Source: Pleurostoma richardsiae (Eukaryota; Ascomycota; Sordariomycetes; Calosphaeriales; Pleurostomataceae). Taken from it: DNA of 64,000 nucleotides. The notes beneath the pieces are model-generated. The model was given only the letters and a program-made list of their open reading frames with translations, was not told where the DNA came from and did not search any database. Location of the stretch: NCBI GenBank assembly GCA_030052745.1, contig JANBVO010000043.1, forward strand, positions 237,656-301,655, given 5' to 3'. The translations under genes and the position numbers were made by a program. Of this stretch, positions 21,045 to 33,085 are shown piece after piece. Position 1 is the first letter of the stretch; each line of letters opens with the position of its first letter.

Positions 21045-23291
21045 ATGGCCGGCTATCATCGACCTCTTAGCTTCTCCGAGAGGAGAGGAAGCGTTTTTGG
21101 CTGCGATGACTTGAACCTTGCCACCAACAATGTCAAGATTCCCCAATCACGGCCTCCCCGTGGCCCACCGACACCGAGCATGAGCACACCCGCCGCCGAC
21201 TTCGATCAGACGTTAACAGGATCGCCGCCGCCCCCTCCGACCCCAGCTGCCTCGCCAGGCCCGCCCCACGCGCTGCCAGATTGGAGCGATGCCGCTGATG
21301 ATGAAGACTTCTTCCTTGCCAAAGTCAGGCATCACTTTCAGAGCTGCAGCGGACCCCAGAGGACACGGATCCTAGCAGATCTGCTGAACTTATGCACCAG
21401 CCAACAGCTGAGCTTCGTTCATCAGTTTGTGAGCCCGTTGCTGAAGAAGGATCCCTTCACCAGTCTGCCGGATGAGCTTTGCCTTCGGGTAGGGTGTCTC
21501 CCCGTCCTGCGCCATGTTTTGCAGCAGCTAACGAAGTTTTCTCAGATTCTTTCGTTCATCGACGATCCCAAAGTCCTCGCACGTGCCTCCCAGGTTTCGA
21601 GAAGATGGCGAGACCTTCTAAGCGACGACATGACGTGGAAGAATCTGTGTGTCAAGCATGACTACGGCCGTCGGCTCTCTGAAGTGTCCTCCGCAGTGCC
21701 GTTATATGCCTCGAGACCCGGCGCGAATCCGCTCATCTCTGCCGATTGCGATGTCGGCAACCACAGCTTTCCTGGTGCATTTCCTTCAGGTGCTACATCT
21801 ATGGCTCTCTCTCGTTGTTTTGATGGTATGCCGAGTTCGAGTAGCTCGATGAGGCCTAAGCTCAAGACCTATAAATCGCATTTCAAGCAGAGATATTTGG
21901 TGGATGCTGCGTGGCGCACAGGCGGACGGAACATCACGAGGAATATCACGCAAGATGGGGGAGTGGTCACGAGTCTTCATCTGACGCCCAAGTACATCAT
22001 CGTGGCTCTTGATAACGCCAGGATCCACGTCTTTGATACAGAAGGAAACGCTCAGAGGACTCTGCAGGGCCATGTCATGGGCGTGTGGGCTATGGTCCCT
22101 TGGGACGATATTCTAGTCAGCGGCGGCTGCGACAGGGACGTCCGGGTTTGGGACTTGACGACTGGGTAGGTCTCAGTGATTGACTTCATGGTGTCGATCG
22201 TGTTGCTAACCGTTGCAGGACATGTCTTCATACCCTTCGCGGCCATACCTCGACCGTGCGCTGCCTCAAGATGTCGGACGCCAACACCGCCATTTCAGGA
22301 TCTCGCGATACTACCCTCAGGGTGTGGGACATAAGATCCGGTCTGTGTCGGAACGTCCTAGTAGGCCACCAAGCTAGCGTCAGGTGCTTGGAGATCAAGG
22401 GCGATATCGTAGTCTCGGGTAGCTATGACACTACCGCCAAGGTTTGGAGCATTTCCGAGGGACGGTGCCTCCACACTCTGCAGGGCCATTACAGCCAGAT
22501 ATACGCTATTGCCTTTGACGGCGTGAGAGTCGCTACGGGCAGTTTGGACACTAGTGTCCGGATATGGAATGCTGCAACAGGGTAAGTTGTCGTTCCGACC
22601 CTGCTCTCCCACATATTGCTGACCTAAGACTAGCGAGTGTCAAGCGGTCCTGCAAGGCCATACATCCCTCGTCGGGCAACTTCAAATGCGTGGAGATACC
22701 CTCGTTACGGGTGGTTCTGATGGCTCGGTGCGCGTCTGGTCGCTGTCGAAGTTCGCACCAATTCACCGCCTTGCTGCCCACGATAACAGCGTCACGAGCC
22801 TACAGTTTGATGAGACACGCGTCGTAAGCGGTGGTAGCGACGGTCGCGTCAAGGTCTGGGATCTGAAGACCGGCCACTTGGTCCGTGAGCTCATCTCCCA
22901 AGGTGAGGCTGTTTGGCGGGTGGCCTTTGAAGAAGAGAAGTGCGTTGCCATGGCACTGAGGAACAACCGAACCATCATGGAGGTAAGTGCATCAATCGTC
23001 AATTCCTTGTGTCTGGAAGGCCGGCACTAACGGCGGTGAATCAAGGTGTGGTCATTCTCACCTCCTGAAGAGGCACTCTACGAGAGACCCGTATCCTTAC
23101 CCCAGAGACCGCTTGAAGCTTCAAATCGACCGATGAGCGCCTTACCCCTAGACTATAGGAAGTCAACTTCCCACCTACTGCCTGGGCTGATACGAAGAGA
23201 ATCGCAGAGCCAGGATGTCGATATGCACGACGCTGGTCCGTCGACGGCTCCATTACAGCAGGGGAGTCAGACTTTCTTCCATGATGACTAG
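21045..23291 (+). CDS. CDC4: F-box WD40 protein, Fbw7/Cdc4-type SCF substrate receptor
   Basis: Five exons: 21045-21488, 21546-22165, 22219-22581, 22634-22982 and 23046-23291; 673 residues. The F-box protein of an SCF ubiquitin ligase recruits phosphorylated substrates. A proline-rich N-terminus is followed by an F-box (LPDELCLR-ILSFIDDPKVLAR, about residues 141-185) and 7-8 WD repeats (about 285-600). The phosphodegron-binding arginines of Fbw7 are conserved in context: HTSTVRCL, SGSRDTTLRVWDI and HQASVRCL. Blade order and sequence (RCLHTLQGHYSQIYAIAFD, then GSLDTSVRIWN and GGSDGRVKVWDLKTG) follow Fbw7 closely, which favours Cdc4 over the beta-TrCP-like FWD-1. Intron 1 (57 nt) lies inside the F-box, is a multiple of three and has no stop; retention would insert 19 residues there. 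Orthology is inferred from these motifs, without a tree. Confidence 0.92.
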
Positions 23292-24333
23292 CGACTATCT
23301 CCATGCCCCTCTATACTCCCCGCGACGCCTTGCGTTGCTTATATAGCTCACCCCGTCAGCCTTAACTGCACATATACCTTCTACGGCGGAAGTCGTGAGA
23401 TATTGTCACTGGCTTGGAGTCGGCGTGCTCCCGTGTCTAAGTTGTTGTTGGGATAAGCAGGGCACAGTGTGTCCTGGTCCATAGAAGGGGCGAATTGCTT
23501 CGGGTGACGGTGTGCTCTTGAGAAAGGAAGCAAGTATATTTCCGTTACATACGTGTGCATATTTTTAGGTGCTTGGCTCTGGCGTTGATGGTACCCCCGG
23601 CATTTGGTTCAAAAGGCGAGAATCATGGAGCAGCTGTGGTGCGGTCCGTATTATATCATGGGCATTATGGCGCAGGAACATGTACGAGATACCTCTATCC
23701 GGGACGTATCCGGTGCTTTTAATCGATGGAATTTATCTCACTGAAGCCTGCTATGAGGACATGTTACGTAGTAGAGCCATGATAAAGTGCGACATCTTTA
23801 TAATTCCAGCTCGTCTCGTTATGTACATGAGAAGATGATGGTCCACAGGGATTGAGGATCGTCTAACCCTCAAGTACACATCTACAAGGGAGTCGACAGA
23901 TCTGGCACCCGTCAAGGGATGTGAGTCTCCGAGGATCGGTCTTAGAACAAGTCTAAGGGAGCTAGCTGGCGGGTGGGCACTCACGCAAGCTGAGGAAAAC
24001 AGACCATGATATAGCAGTAAAGGTCACAAAGGGCTCCTGGGACGCACATCCAGCGCCTTGTTCGTTTTGTGAAAGTCTCGTTGCTATTGCTAAGTACCGT
24101 AGAGTCTTGAAATGTGAGGTCCATGTCGGCCGAGTGTGATATCGCCGGATTACTTAACGCAAGAACGCTAGTCCTAGACTGTGTTAGTGCGGTTCAACGC
24201 ATCCGTAAGGCCAATTCCCAACGCCCAAAAAATTCCGGAGGTCCATTAGTTATCTGGCAGAGCTCTTTCCGACATCGTTTCTAGCTTCCCTCACCTTCAC
24301 CCTCTGGAAGCCACACAGCACATCTGCGTCACG
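23292..24333. other. Intergenic region upstream of PDA1
   Basis: 1.04 kb between the F-box gene stop and the PDH E1-alpha start, both on the plus strand. It should hold the 3' UTR of the former and the promoter of the latter. A CCAAT box lies near 24210 (GGCCAATTCCC), followed by an A-rich run (CCCAAAAAATTCC), about 100-125 bp upstream of the start codon. I see no other gene. Confidence 0.5.
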
Positions 24334-25795
24334 ATGTTTTCACGCGCGCTCAGAGTTCCTCGGGCACTGCCCCTGCGCGCCCGCGCCCCCGTCCCGCTTG
24401 CCGCTGCTCGGCGGTCCGTCACGACGAACGCTGCTTCGTCGCACGTCGACTCGAGCGCAGTTCCCCAGGTAAGCTGCGGTGTTTTCCCGCCCGGTGCCAT
24501 CGGACATCATCGCGCTCAGCCCGTGCAGCCGCGAATTGGCCATTTTGGTAAATGCCGTTTCAATGGGCGCTAACAGCCAAAAGTCCGACGATGAGCCGTT
24601 TTCCGTCAACCTGAGCGACGAGAGCTTCGAGACGTATGAGCTGGACCCCCCTCCGTACACGGTCGAGGTCACGAAGAAGGACCTCAAGCAGATGTACTAC
24701 GACATGGTTGTCATCCGGTATGTCCGACGCGATGCCAGAAACTTATGGGGACAGAACATTGACGATGTGCTTCAGTCAGATGGAGATGGCCGCCGATCGG
24801 TTGTACAAGGAGAAGAAGATCCGTGGTTTCTGCCATCTCTCGACCGGCCAGGAAGCCGTCGCCGTGGGCATTGAGCATGCCATCACCAAGTCCGACGACC
24901 TCATCACCTCCTACAGATGCCACGGCTTCGCGCTGATGCGCGGCGGTACCGTCCGCCAGATCATTGGCGAGCTGCTCGGCCGGCGAGAGGGTATCGCTTA
25001 CGGAAAGGGCGGTTCCATGCACATGTTCACCAAGGGATTCTACGGTGGCAACGGTATCGTCGGTGCACAGGTGCCCGTCGGTGCGGGCCTGGCTTTCGCC
25101 CACAAATACACCGACAACAAGAATGCCAGCATCATCCTGTACGGAGATGGTGCCAGCAACCAGGGTCAGGTCTTCGAGGCTTTCAACATGGCTAAGCTCT
25201 GGAACCTGCCCGCCATGTTCGGTTGCGAGAGTAAGTCCTAGCAGGAATCGGCCGCCTTTCAAACTTGCACTAATGACGGCCAATAGACAACAAGTACGGT
25301 ATGGGTACGGCGGCAGCCCGGTCGTCCGCGCTTACGGACTACTACAAGCGTGGCCAGTACATTCCTGGTCTGAAGGTCAATGGTATGGATGTTCTCGCCG
25401 TCAAGGCAGCAGTCAAGTACGGAAAGCAGTGGACCCAGGAGGACAACGGTCCCCTAGTCCTGGAGTACGTCACCTACCGGTACGGTGGCCACTCCATGTC
25501 CGACCCCGGCACCACCTACCGCACCCGTGAGGAGATCCAGCGCATGCGGTCCACCAACGACCCTATCGCCGGCCTTAAGCAGAAGATGCTCGACTGGACC
25601 GTCGTCACCGAGGAGGAGCTCAAGGCCATCGACAAGGAGGCCCGCAACCACGTCAACGAGGAGGTCGCCATCGCTGAGAAGATGGCTGTGCCCGACGCCA
25701 CACCCAAGATCCTCTACGAGGACATCTACGTCCGTGGAACAGAGCCCCAGTTCGTCCGGGGACGCACTCTCGACGAGAACTTCTACTACGAGTAA
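24334..25795 (+). CDS. PDA1: Pyruvate dehydrogenase E1 component, alpha subunit, mitochondrial
   Basis: Four exons: 24334-24468, 24584-24717, 24776-25230 and 25287-25795; 410 residues. E1-alpha with E1-beta decarboxylates pyruvate using thiamine diphosphate in the mitochondrial matrix. The first 35 residues are a clear Arg/Ala presequence ([20 protein letters not shown]). The ThDP/Mg motif is present ([16 protein letters not shown] ... CENNKYG), with the N spanning the exon 3/4 junction. The regulatory phosphorylation loop [16 protein letters not shown] is intact, so control by PDH kinase and phosphatase is expected. For intron 1 the acceptor must be CAAAAG (ending 24583), because the CAG at 24574-24576 overlaps the CTAAC branch site and would shift the frame into a stop. 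Length and order agree with other fungal Pda1. Confidence 0.97.
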
Positions 25796-26384
25796 GATGC
25801 TCTTTGCTTTCCATCCCGAGCCGCGCATATGCCATCATCGAGTGGTGGTCTAGTCTTGCGTAAGCCTTTGTACAATATCCCCGATAAAGTAATCTAGAGG
25901 AAACTGGAAGGACCGAATTGAGCATCTTTTGCCTGTCATTGGCCGTTCCGGTACAGTTGCCTCGTGACCCGTGGTCTTGGTTTTGCCGATATTCCGGTAC
26001 GGCGAGTAGCCATTGAATAGCTAAGGGTCATACTATCAGTTTGAGGGGAGAGCAAAGCTGGATGCAGGCTGATGGACTGTATTGTTTTCAAGCTGGTTAC
26101 CGTAGATAAGGGGCTACAGGTTCCCGGTACCTACCGCTGGGGGTTGCTGGCAGCCTGGAGGGATCTCACGTGACAGCGCTTGAGATAGCGCGCGTAATTT
26201 ACACGTCCAGTCGCGTCACGCCAAATTCAATGGCAGCTGTCCGGCCTGCTCCAACATCCGAGTCGTCTCTGCCTATCCCCCCGCAGCTACGAATTGAAGG
26301 TTCCTCGGTCGGCGACAAGTCCAAACCCTGGCTTCTAGGCATTTCGTCAGGTTCGCAGCGAGCGTCTCGCGCGGATTGCTCACG
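25796..26384. promoter_or_regulatory. PDA1 3' region and DNA ligase I promoter
   Basis: 589 bp between two plus-strand genes. A CACGTG E-box lies at 26167-26172. GC-rich strings with CGCG cores (AGCGCGCGTAA near 26186-26196 and CTCGCGCGGA near 26366) recall MluI cell-cycle boxes, which control DNA replication genes in other fungi, but no exact ACGCGT is present. Confidence 0.45.
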
Positions 26385-29362
26385 ATGGCGCCCAAGCAGT
26401 CCACCTTGGGGTACGTCAAGCCCTTGCAGACCACCCTGGGGTATGCGGAGGCCCCTCTCCCCTCTTCCTTATTCCCCTGTGACAGCTGGACGATCTGCAG
26501 CGTGTCCGAGCGAAATGCTGGAGCACATCGCATATTTGCTGACGTCCTGATGCAGCAAGTTCTTCACCCAGCCCAACGGCTCCAAACCCGCCCCGCGCCA
26601 GCAGACAACGCTGTCGTTCGCGACCAAAGCTAGCAGCAAGGCCGCCGCAAGGCCCCAGAGCGCTGGTGAACCTGCCGAAGAGAAGAAAGCCGTTCCTCCA
26701 AGTCCAGCTAGTTCCGTGGACACCAGCGCGAAGGAGAACTCGGATCCTGAGAAAGGTGAGTCAAAGGTCGGACCGTTTAGTTGAGTGCTTCGACTCACAT
26801 GTCACCATGTAGATTCTAGGAAGCGGTCTCGCAGAAGCGCGGAGGCAACATCAAAGTCCGTCGACAGTAAAGCAAAGAACACCGACGCCTCTGAAGACGT
26901 AGAAGATGAGGCACCCGTTGCAAAACGGCCGAGGAAGAGCCGCAAGGTCATCAAAGAAGAGGACGAGGACGAGGATCTGGAAGATGCGCCTCCCCTGAAG
27001 TCTTCTCCGAAGAAGGCAGCTCAGTCCAGCACGGCAACATCTTCGGCCCCTAGAAAGAAGTCACCGAGTCCCAAAGTGGAGGACAAAGTTGATGTGAAAG
27101 AGTCAGCCACAGAATCCTCCTCTGAATTGGAGGCTGAAGCAGAGGAAGAGCTAGAGGAGGACGAGGAAGATGAGAAGCCCGAAGTCGCCAAAAAAGTGCG
27201 TCAGGCGGTGCAGACGACCCTGCTGGCGGAGAAGGCGAAGCATCCCTATCCCGACTGGAAGCCTGGCGAGCCGGTCCCGTACGCTGCACTATGCAAGACC
27301 TTCTCGCTAATTGAGCTTACCACGAAGAGGCTCCAGATCATGGAGCACTGTTCCCTTTTCCTTCGTCAGGTTATGAGGCTCACGCCAGAAGACCTCTTGC
27401 CAACCGTCCTCCTCATGATCAACAAGCTTGCCCCAGACTATGCTGGCATTGAACTGGGAATAGGCGAATCCCTGATCATGAAGGCGATAGGCGAGAGTAC
27501 CGGACGTAGCTTGGCTGTGATCAAGCATGACCAGAAGGAGATTGGTGATTTGGGGCTGGTAGCCGTCAAGTCCAGATCTACACAACCAACCATGTTCAAG
27601 CCGAAACCCCTGACAGTCAGAGGAGTTCATAAGGGTCTGATGGGCATTGCAACAGTCACGGGTAATGGCGCTCAGGGCAGAAAGGTCGATGGCATCAAGA
27701 AGCTCTTGTCTGCTGCTGATGCGGACTCTACCGGCAAGGTAGACATCACCAAAGACAAAGGCGGGCCTAGTGAGGCCAAGTTCATTATTCGCTTCCTCGA
27801 GGGCAAGTTGCGACTCGGTCTCGCCGAAAGGACCGTACTTGTGTCGCTCGCGCAAGCTGCAATTGCTCACGAGGCCGAGAAAAATGGCAAGGTTCCCAGC
27901 ACTACTGAGATTGAGCAGGCCGAGGCTATTTTGAAGACCGTTTACAGGTGTGTAGTACATATCATGAGTCTGGCAATACGTGCTAACTGATTGCAGTGAG
28001 CTTCCCAGCTACGATATCATAATTCCTGCAATGCAGGAGCACGGGATCATGAAGCTCCGGGAGACCTGCAAGCTACGGCCTGGTGTTCCTCTCAAGCCTA
28101 TGCTGGCAAAGCCGACGAAGGCAATCACCGAAGTACTTGACCGCTTCGAAGGCCAGACTTTCACCTGTGAGTACAAGTACGATGGAGAGAGGGCTCAGAT
28201 CCACTACGTGGCAAAGGACACCGATGAGGAACTTAGCCAAGCGATGCCCTCGGCGAACAAGGAGGCTGCCAACGGCGTCGCTGCCATTTTCTCCAGGAAT
28301 TCAGAAGACCTCTCAAAGAAGTACCCAGACATATTAGCCAAGCTACACACCTGGATCAAGGACGATACCAAGAGTTTCGTCTTGGACTGCGAGACAGTGG
28401 CCTGGGACGTCACGGAGAAGAAGGTCTTGCCATTCCAGCAGCTCATGACGAGAAAGAAGAAGGACGTCAAGCTAGAAGATGTCAAGGTCAAGGTCTGCGT
28501 GTTCGCCTTTGATCTGCTATATCTCAACGGCGAAGCAATCGTCGAAAAGCCCCTCCGCGAGAGACGGGAGCTTTTACGAACGTCTTTCAGTCCTGTCGAG
28601 GGAGAATTCTCATTCGCTACTTCTATGAACAGCCAGGAGTTGGACGATATCCAAACGTTCCTAGATGAGAGTGTCAAGGCATCCTGCGAAGGCCTGATGG
28701 TGAAGATGTTGGACGGAGCTGAGAGCGGATATGAGCCGAGTAAACGGAGTAGAAACTGGCTGAAGGTAAGTTCCAGCAGACACAGTCTCCTCAATCGACT
28801 TACTCGATGCTGACCAACTCCTCAGATCAAGAAAGACTACCTCTCTGGTGTGGGTGATTCTCTTGATCTCGTCGTCCTAGGCGCTTATTACGGTAAGGGC
28901 AAGCGGACCTCAGTATACGGGGCCTTCCTGCTGGCGTGCTACAACCCCGCTACCGACACCTACGAGACCGTCTGCAACATCGGTACTGGCTTCTCTGAAG
29001 CCGTCCTCGAGGAGCTGCACTCGCAGCTCAGCAAGATCGTCATCGAGCGGCCCAAACCCTTTTACTCCCACTCCTCAGGCGGGCAGCACCAGCCCGACGT
29101 GTGGTTCGAGCCCCGCTACGTCTGGGAGGTGCGTACCGCCGACCTGACGCTCAGCCCGCGGTACAAGGCCGGCTGCAAGGAAGGCGTAGACCCCTCGGGC
29201 GAGAAGGGTATCAGTCTGCGCTTCCCGCGCTTCATCAAGGTCAGGGACGACAAGAAACCCGACGAGGCTACCTCCAGTCGGCAGGTCGCGGAGATGTACC
29301 GCAAACAGGAGAGCGTGACGAAGAACAAGGGGCCGGCTGTGGACGACGACTTCGAGTATTAA
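26385..29362 (+). CDS. CDC9: ATP-dependent DNA ligase I
   Basis: Five exons: 26385-26410, 26556-26755, 26813-27947, 27997-28765 and 28826-29362; 888 residues. The enzyme seals nicks between Okazaki fragments and in excision repair. The N-terminus MAPKQSTLGKFFTQP is a PCNA-interacting (PIP) box (QxxLxxFF) cut in two by intron 1 (145 nt, after TTGGG). It is followed by a long acidic/basic unstructured region (about residues 30-220), the DNA-binding domain, and the catalytic core. The adenylated lysine is about residue 514 in EYKYDGER (motif I). Others seen are FVLDCETVAWD (III), CEGLMVKML (IV) and WLKIKKDYL (V), then the OB domain with FPRFIKVRDDKKPDEAT near the C-terminus. The last residues (DDDFEY) are normal for the family. 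ATG 26385 is the first Met before the PIP box; TTG 26376 is in frame upstream. No in-frame upstream ATG for a separate mitochondrial form was seen. Confidence 0.97.
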
Positions 29363-29663
29363 CTCCTGATTATGCTGACAGTTATATTGTTTCACCGATC
29401 TCAAATACCGGTGTTTTAGGGAGGTGGTCATTGCTAGGGTCCATCATCTTGCATCTATAGGTCGCTGCTGGGTGGTTTTGCTGTTGTTCCGGAGATGCAC
29501 CTTACGAAAAGGAATGACCCGACTACGTATAGCATATATATCGCTTGCTACGAATAGTAATGAAAGCGTCAAATCACCATGATGGGTACACTTAATGCCT
29601 TCTGTCGAGACCAGTCATTGACGTACGTAATATATCCATTATTCTAGACGCTCGTATATAGAC
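29363..29663. other. Convergent 3' region (CDC9 / CLC)
   Basis: 301 bp between two stop codons on opposite strands, AT-richer than the flanking genes (for example ACGTAATATATCCATTATTC). It should hold both 3' UTRs. No gene was seen. Confidence 0.5.
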
Positions 29664-32649
29664 TCATAATATAGAATCGACATCGCCCGCCGGGCTGGCC
29701 GGATCCCCGCCCTCCTCTCCTCGCAGCAAGCCCCTCTGCTCGCCCTCGCCGTCCTCCCTCGTGATGCCGGTCTCGACGCCCACGTCCGCACCCGCCATGC
29801 CGCCGCCGCCGCTCGTGCGGCGCGTCTCCTCGGCGCCGTTGAGCACGTACCACACGTCCTTCTTGGTCAGCAGGCCCTGCAGGACGCCGCGGTCGCAGAA
29901 GAGCACGTAGCGCAGGCCGAGCTTCTGGAAGTAGCTGACGGCGAGGTGCAGGCTGGAGCGGGAGGGCAGGGTGATGGGGGTCTGGTCCATCCAGGGCCGC
30001 AGGTCGAGCGTGGCGCGCGGGTCGGCGAGGGGCTGGTGCGAGAAGAAGGCCTCGGTCTCGGGCGGGAGGGAGCGGGGCGCGCGGGCGGCGGTGCGCAGGT
30101 TGTAGGCGAGCTCGGCGCGGGAGATGTAGCCGAGCAGGATGGCGTCGCGGGGGTCGGAGACGACGGGGAAGCCGCGGTAGGGGTGGGCGTCGAGGACGCG
30201 CTCGAGGGAGGCGATGGTGTGGCCCGTGGCGGTGAGCACGACCAGGTCCTCGATGCGGGTCATGATCTGCGAGGCGGGGATGTCCGGGATGACCATCTCC
30301 TCGCTGTTATCGAGGAAGGGGTACTCGTTGAAGTGGATCCAGGATTCGTAGATGCCGCGCCGCGAGAAGGCGTCGCCGACCCACTTGGATATCATGACGG
30401 CGATCATGATGGGGAGCACGTAGGTGAGGGCGCCCGTCAGCTCGAACATGATGACGACGATGGAGACGGTCATCCGCGTCACGCCCGCGAGGGTCGCCGC
30501 GGCCCCGATGATGGCATACACGCCGGGTGTGATGCAGGGTAGGTCGGGCTCGCAGGACTGGAAGGGAAGGAAGCCGGGGTGGTTGTGTTGCCAGATCTCC
30601 ATGATGATGCCGACGGCGCGACCCGTCAGCGCGCCGATGGCCATGGAGGGGAGGATGATGCCTGCCGGGATCTGCAGGCCGAAAGTGATGGCAGCCAGAA
30701 TGAAGCCGAGCACGGCGGCGAAGAGTAAGAGCACGATAGTGCCGGCTGTTGCAGCTCCGGTCTTGCACAGGCCGAACTGGTCGTCCAATACCTGTGAACA
30801 CTCGGAGAACAGAGAGGAAACCAGCTCTGAGTTCTGCGCCCTCATGTAGAGGTTGGGGTAGTTGATGAGGGCGGTCAAGATGGAGACAATGGCGACTTGG
30901 GCAACGGGGCCCGGAAGCCAGCTGGTGGATTTTTTCCACTGGGCGACCTTCATGTTGGCCTTTATGAACAGGCCGCCATAGATACCCTGGGGATGTCAGC
31001 TGTGTCTCTCTTCCTGTGTCAGCGGCTGGAAATCCCAGCTTACCCCTAATATCCCAAGAACGGCAAACGGGATGAGTTCGAACCCGTGCCAGCTGGTGGT
31101 GTATTTAACCTGGTAGAGCACAAGCTTCCCTGACCTAAAGGGGTCAAACGCCTGCAGGACAACAGCCGCCGTCATGGCGCACACGAAGCTCTGCCACATC
31201 GTCTTGTCGGGGAAATAATATGACAGTTGCTACGCAGGTCAGTCGGGTGAATCCCCGAGTACATGGGGAGGAAGCTGACCTCGAGACTGAACAAGACGCC
31301 GCCGATGGGAGAGCCAAAGGCAACAGAGATGCCTGAAGCTGCGGCTGCTGACAATACCTCTCTCTTCCGAGCTGCTACGCGTCAGAACTCGATTCTCCAA
31401 TGGAATGGTCTTCCACACTTACCCTCATTCTCATTAATATTCGCGAACAGCTTGATGAACAGGTTCGCGCAGCAGCAAGCAACATGGACCAAGGGCCCCT
31501 CTTTACCCAGCCACAGACCGGATCCGACAGCGAGACACTATAGACGCGGAAATTAGCATCCTTGCCACTTGCAGCATGTCTGGGCGAGGCATACCAAGCC
31601 AAGCGATTTCGTGATTAGGGTCCATGTTCCCAAAAATCGCCGAATGATGAAGCCTCCCAAAACCGTCTTGATCTCAGGGATACCGCTATGCTTCGCGTAG
31701 ATGGCGTACTCCTTCACCAGGACACTCGCACAGATCGCCAATGTAACCTGCCATACAGTCAGATCCGCAGCCAACAGCCTTGCAAGTCCAGGGGGCATAC
31801 CGAAAACAATAAAAAGAAGAAATACTCTATAAACCACTTCCCGCCAGCGGACTTGATCCCCAGTGCGGCACTCCAAGGTCGCCAGCCGCTGCATTGAGAC
31901 GTCTCGTCGTAGCCAAGGCAACAGAACGCCTTATTCAAATAGAATGCGCCCCCGTCCTGTGACGAGCAGTAACCGGCTTTGAGGTCTCCCAGCCAGTCGG
32001 TGGTGACGTCGATGCCTGCGGCAAGGACACCCACCGCGATACCGCTCAGAACAAGGATGACCCAGACCTGGCTGGCATCTAGCAGTCGTTGGGCATAGCC
32101 GATCAACCCGCTAGCGCTCGAATATAACACTCGTAACCTCTGCCTCTCTTTTGTATATTCGAAGATCCAGTCAATGGCGGTCAGATCCTCGTATCCAACG
32201 CGTCTGCCCGGTCCCTCGACGTACCAGTCCAGAGGGACTCCGTCCTTAGGGTCGCTGCTCTCGCGGAGGCCAGCACCGTTCCTGCGCGGGGACGTGATGC
32301 CCTCGAGAACCGTGTCGTCTTCCTCCGGAATATCTTGCGCGTAGTGGGCGCCGCTATTGCTACTACCTGCGTCATGCCGGGACCTGGTCAAGCTCGACAG
32401 CAAGCCCCCGGCCTGAGAGAGGAGGCTCTTCTTCTGCTTGCGCTTGAAGGACAAGGACTCGTTGAAGTCGTCGCGCAGGGGATCTTCGCCTAGGATATTG
32501 TCCGTATCGTTGCTCCCCTGCCAAAGAGTGTCCGACTCGTCGCGATCGCGGTCCAGGTCATCATGCTGCTGCGCCCCGTTCGGCGAGCGAGAGGACGACG
32601 CTTCGGAGCCAGAGGAGCCATTGTTCATCGTTGGAGACCTCGCCGACAT
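29664..32649 (-). CDS. CLC-family voltage-gated chloride channel / Cl-/H+ exchanger with CBS pair
   Basis: Six exons on the minus strand: 32649-31801, 31747-31595, 31537-31423, 31371-31280, 31229-31044 and 30986-29664; 905 residues. A long acidic/Ser-rich cytosolic N-terminus precedes the membrane domain, which starts near residue 195 ([20 protein letters not shown]). Selectivity motifs are visible: [25 protein letters not shown] (with the gating Glu) and [20 protein letters not shown]. The order of helices and the domain after the membrane part (two CBS-type segments, from about [14 protein letters not shown] and again [20 protein letters not shown]) match eukaryotic CLCs such as yeast Gef1. 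Such proteins acidify Golgi/endosomes and serve copper and iron handling. Acceptor 4 is a NAGNAG (TAGCAG, 31377-31372), so one Ala more or less is possible. The C-terminal tail is Gly/Glu-rich. Which of the several fungal CLC paralogues this is cannot be told by eye. Confidence 0.94.
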
Positions 32650-33085
32650 GTCTGCTTCACCATCTTTTCGCGGTTTCTTTCTGTAAGAGCTCGAGAATAT
32701 TCGTTGGCCTGCCTATCGCTGGGAGTCTCGCGTCCCTCAGAAGCTGCTCGTTGGTGTATCCCAGGAGGTCGTTGAGCGCTGATGTCGGCTGCGGCAGGTG
32801 GCTGGTGTCCTTATCGGCTACTGCCAGCCTTATCGGGGCCGATCTGCGGATGGTGCATTGCATGCTTAAATTTTAGCGCATCAGCCACTGCGCCTCGAAG
32901 CTTCAGCCACACTTAAACGGTACGTATCGGCCTATGATTTCACTGACTGACTTACACACGTCGCTGGAGTTTCGAGAAGTTCACAGAAGCTCAATCGTGC
33001 GCAAACGAAGACAAAAGTGAGATCTGTCACAAACTTCTCTGCGATATCAATGCAGAGTTCTTTCTATCTGATCATGATTTGAAAA
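32650..33085. promoter_or_regulatory. Divergent promoter between the CLC and neurochondrin genes
   Basis: 436 bp between two outward-facing start codons. Short ORFs in this stretch have no motifs. Just before the neurochondrin start the sequence is A/T-rich (GATCATGATTTGAAAA). Confidence 0.5.
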
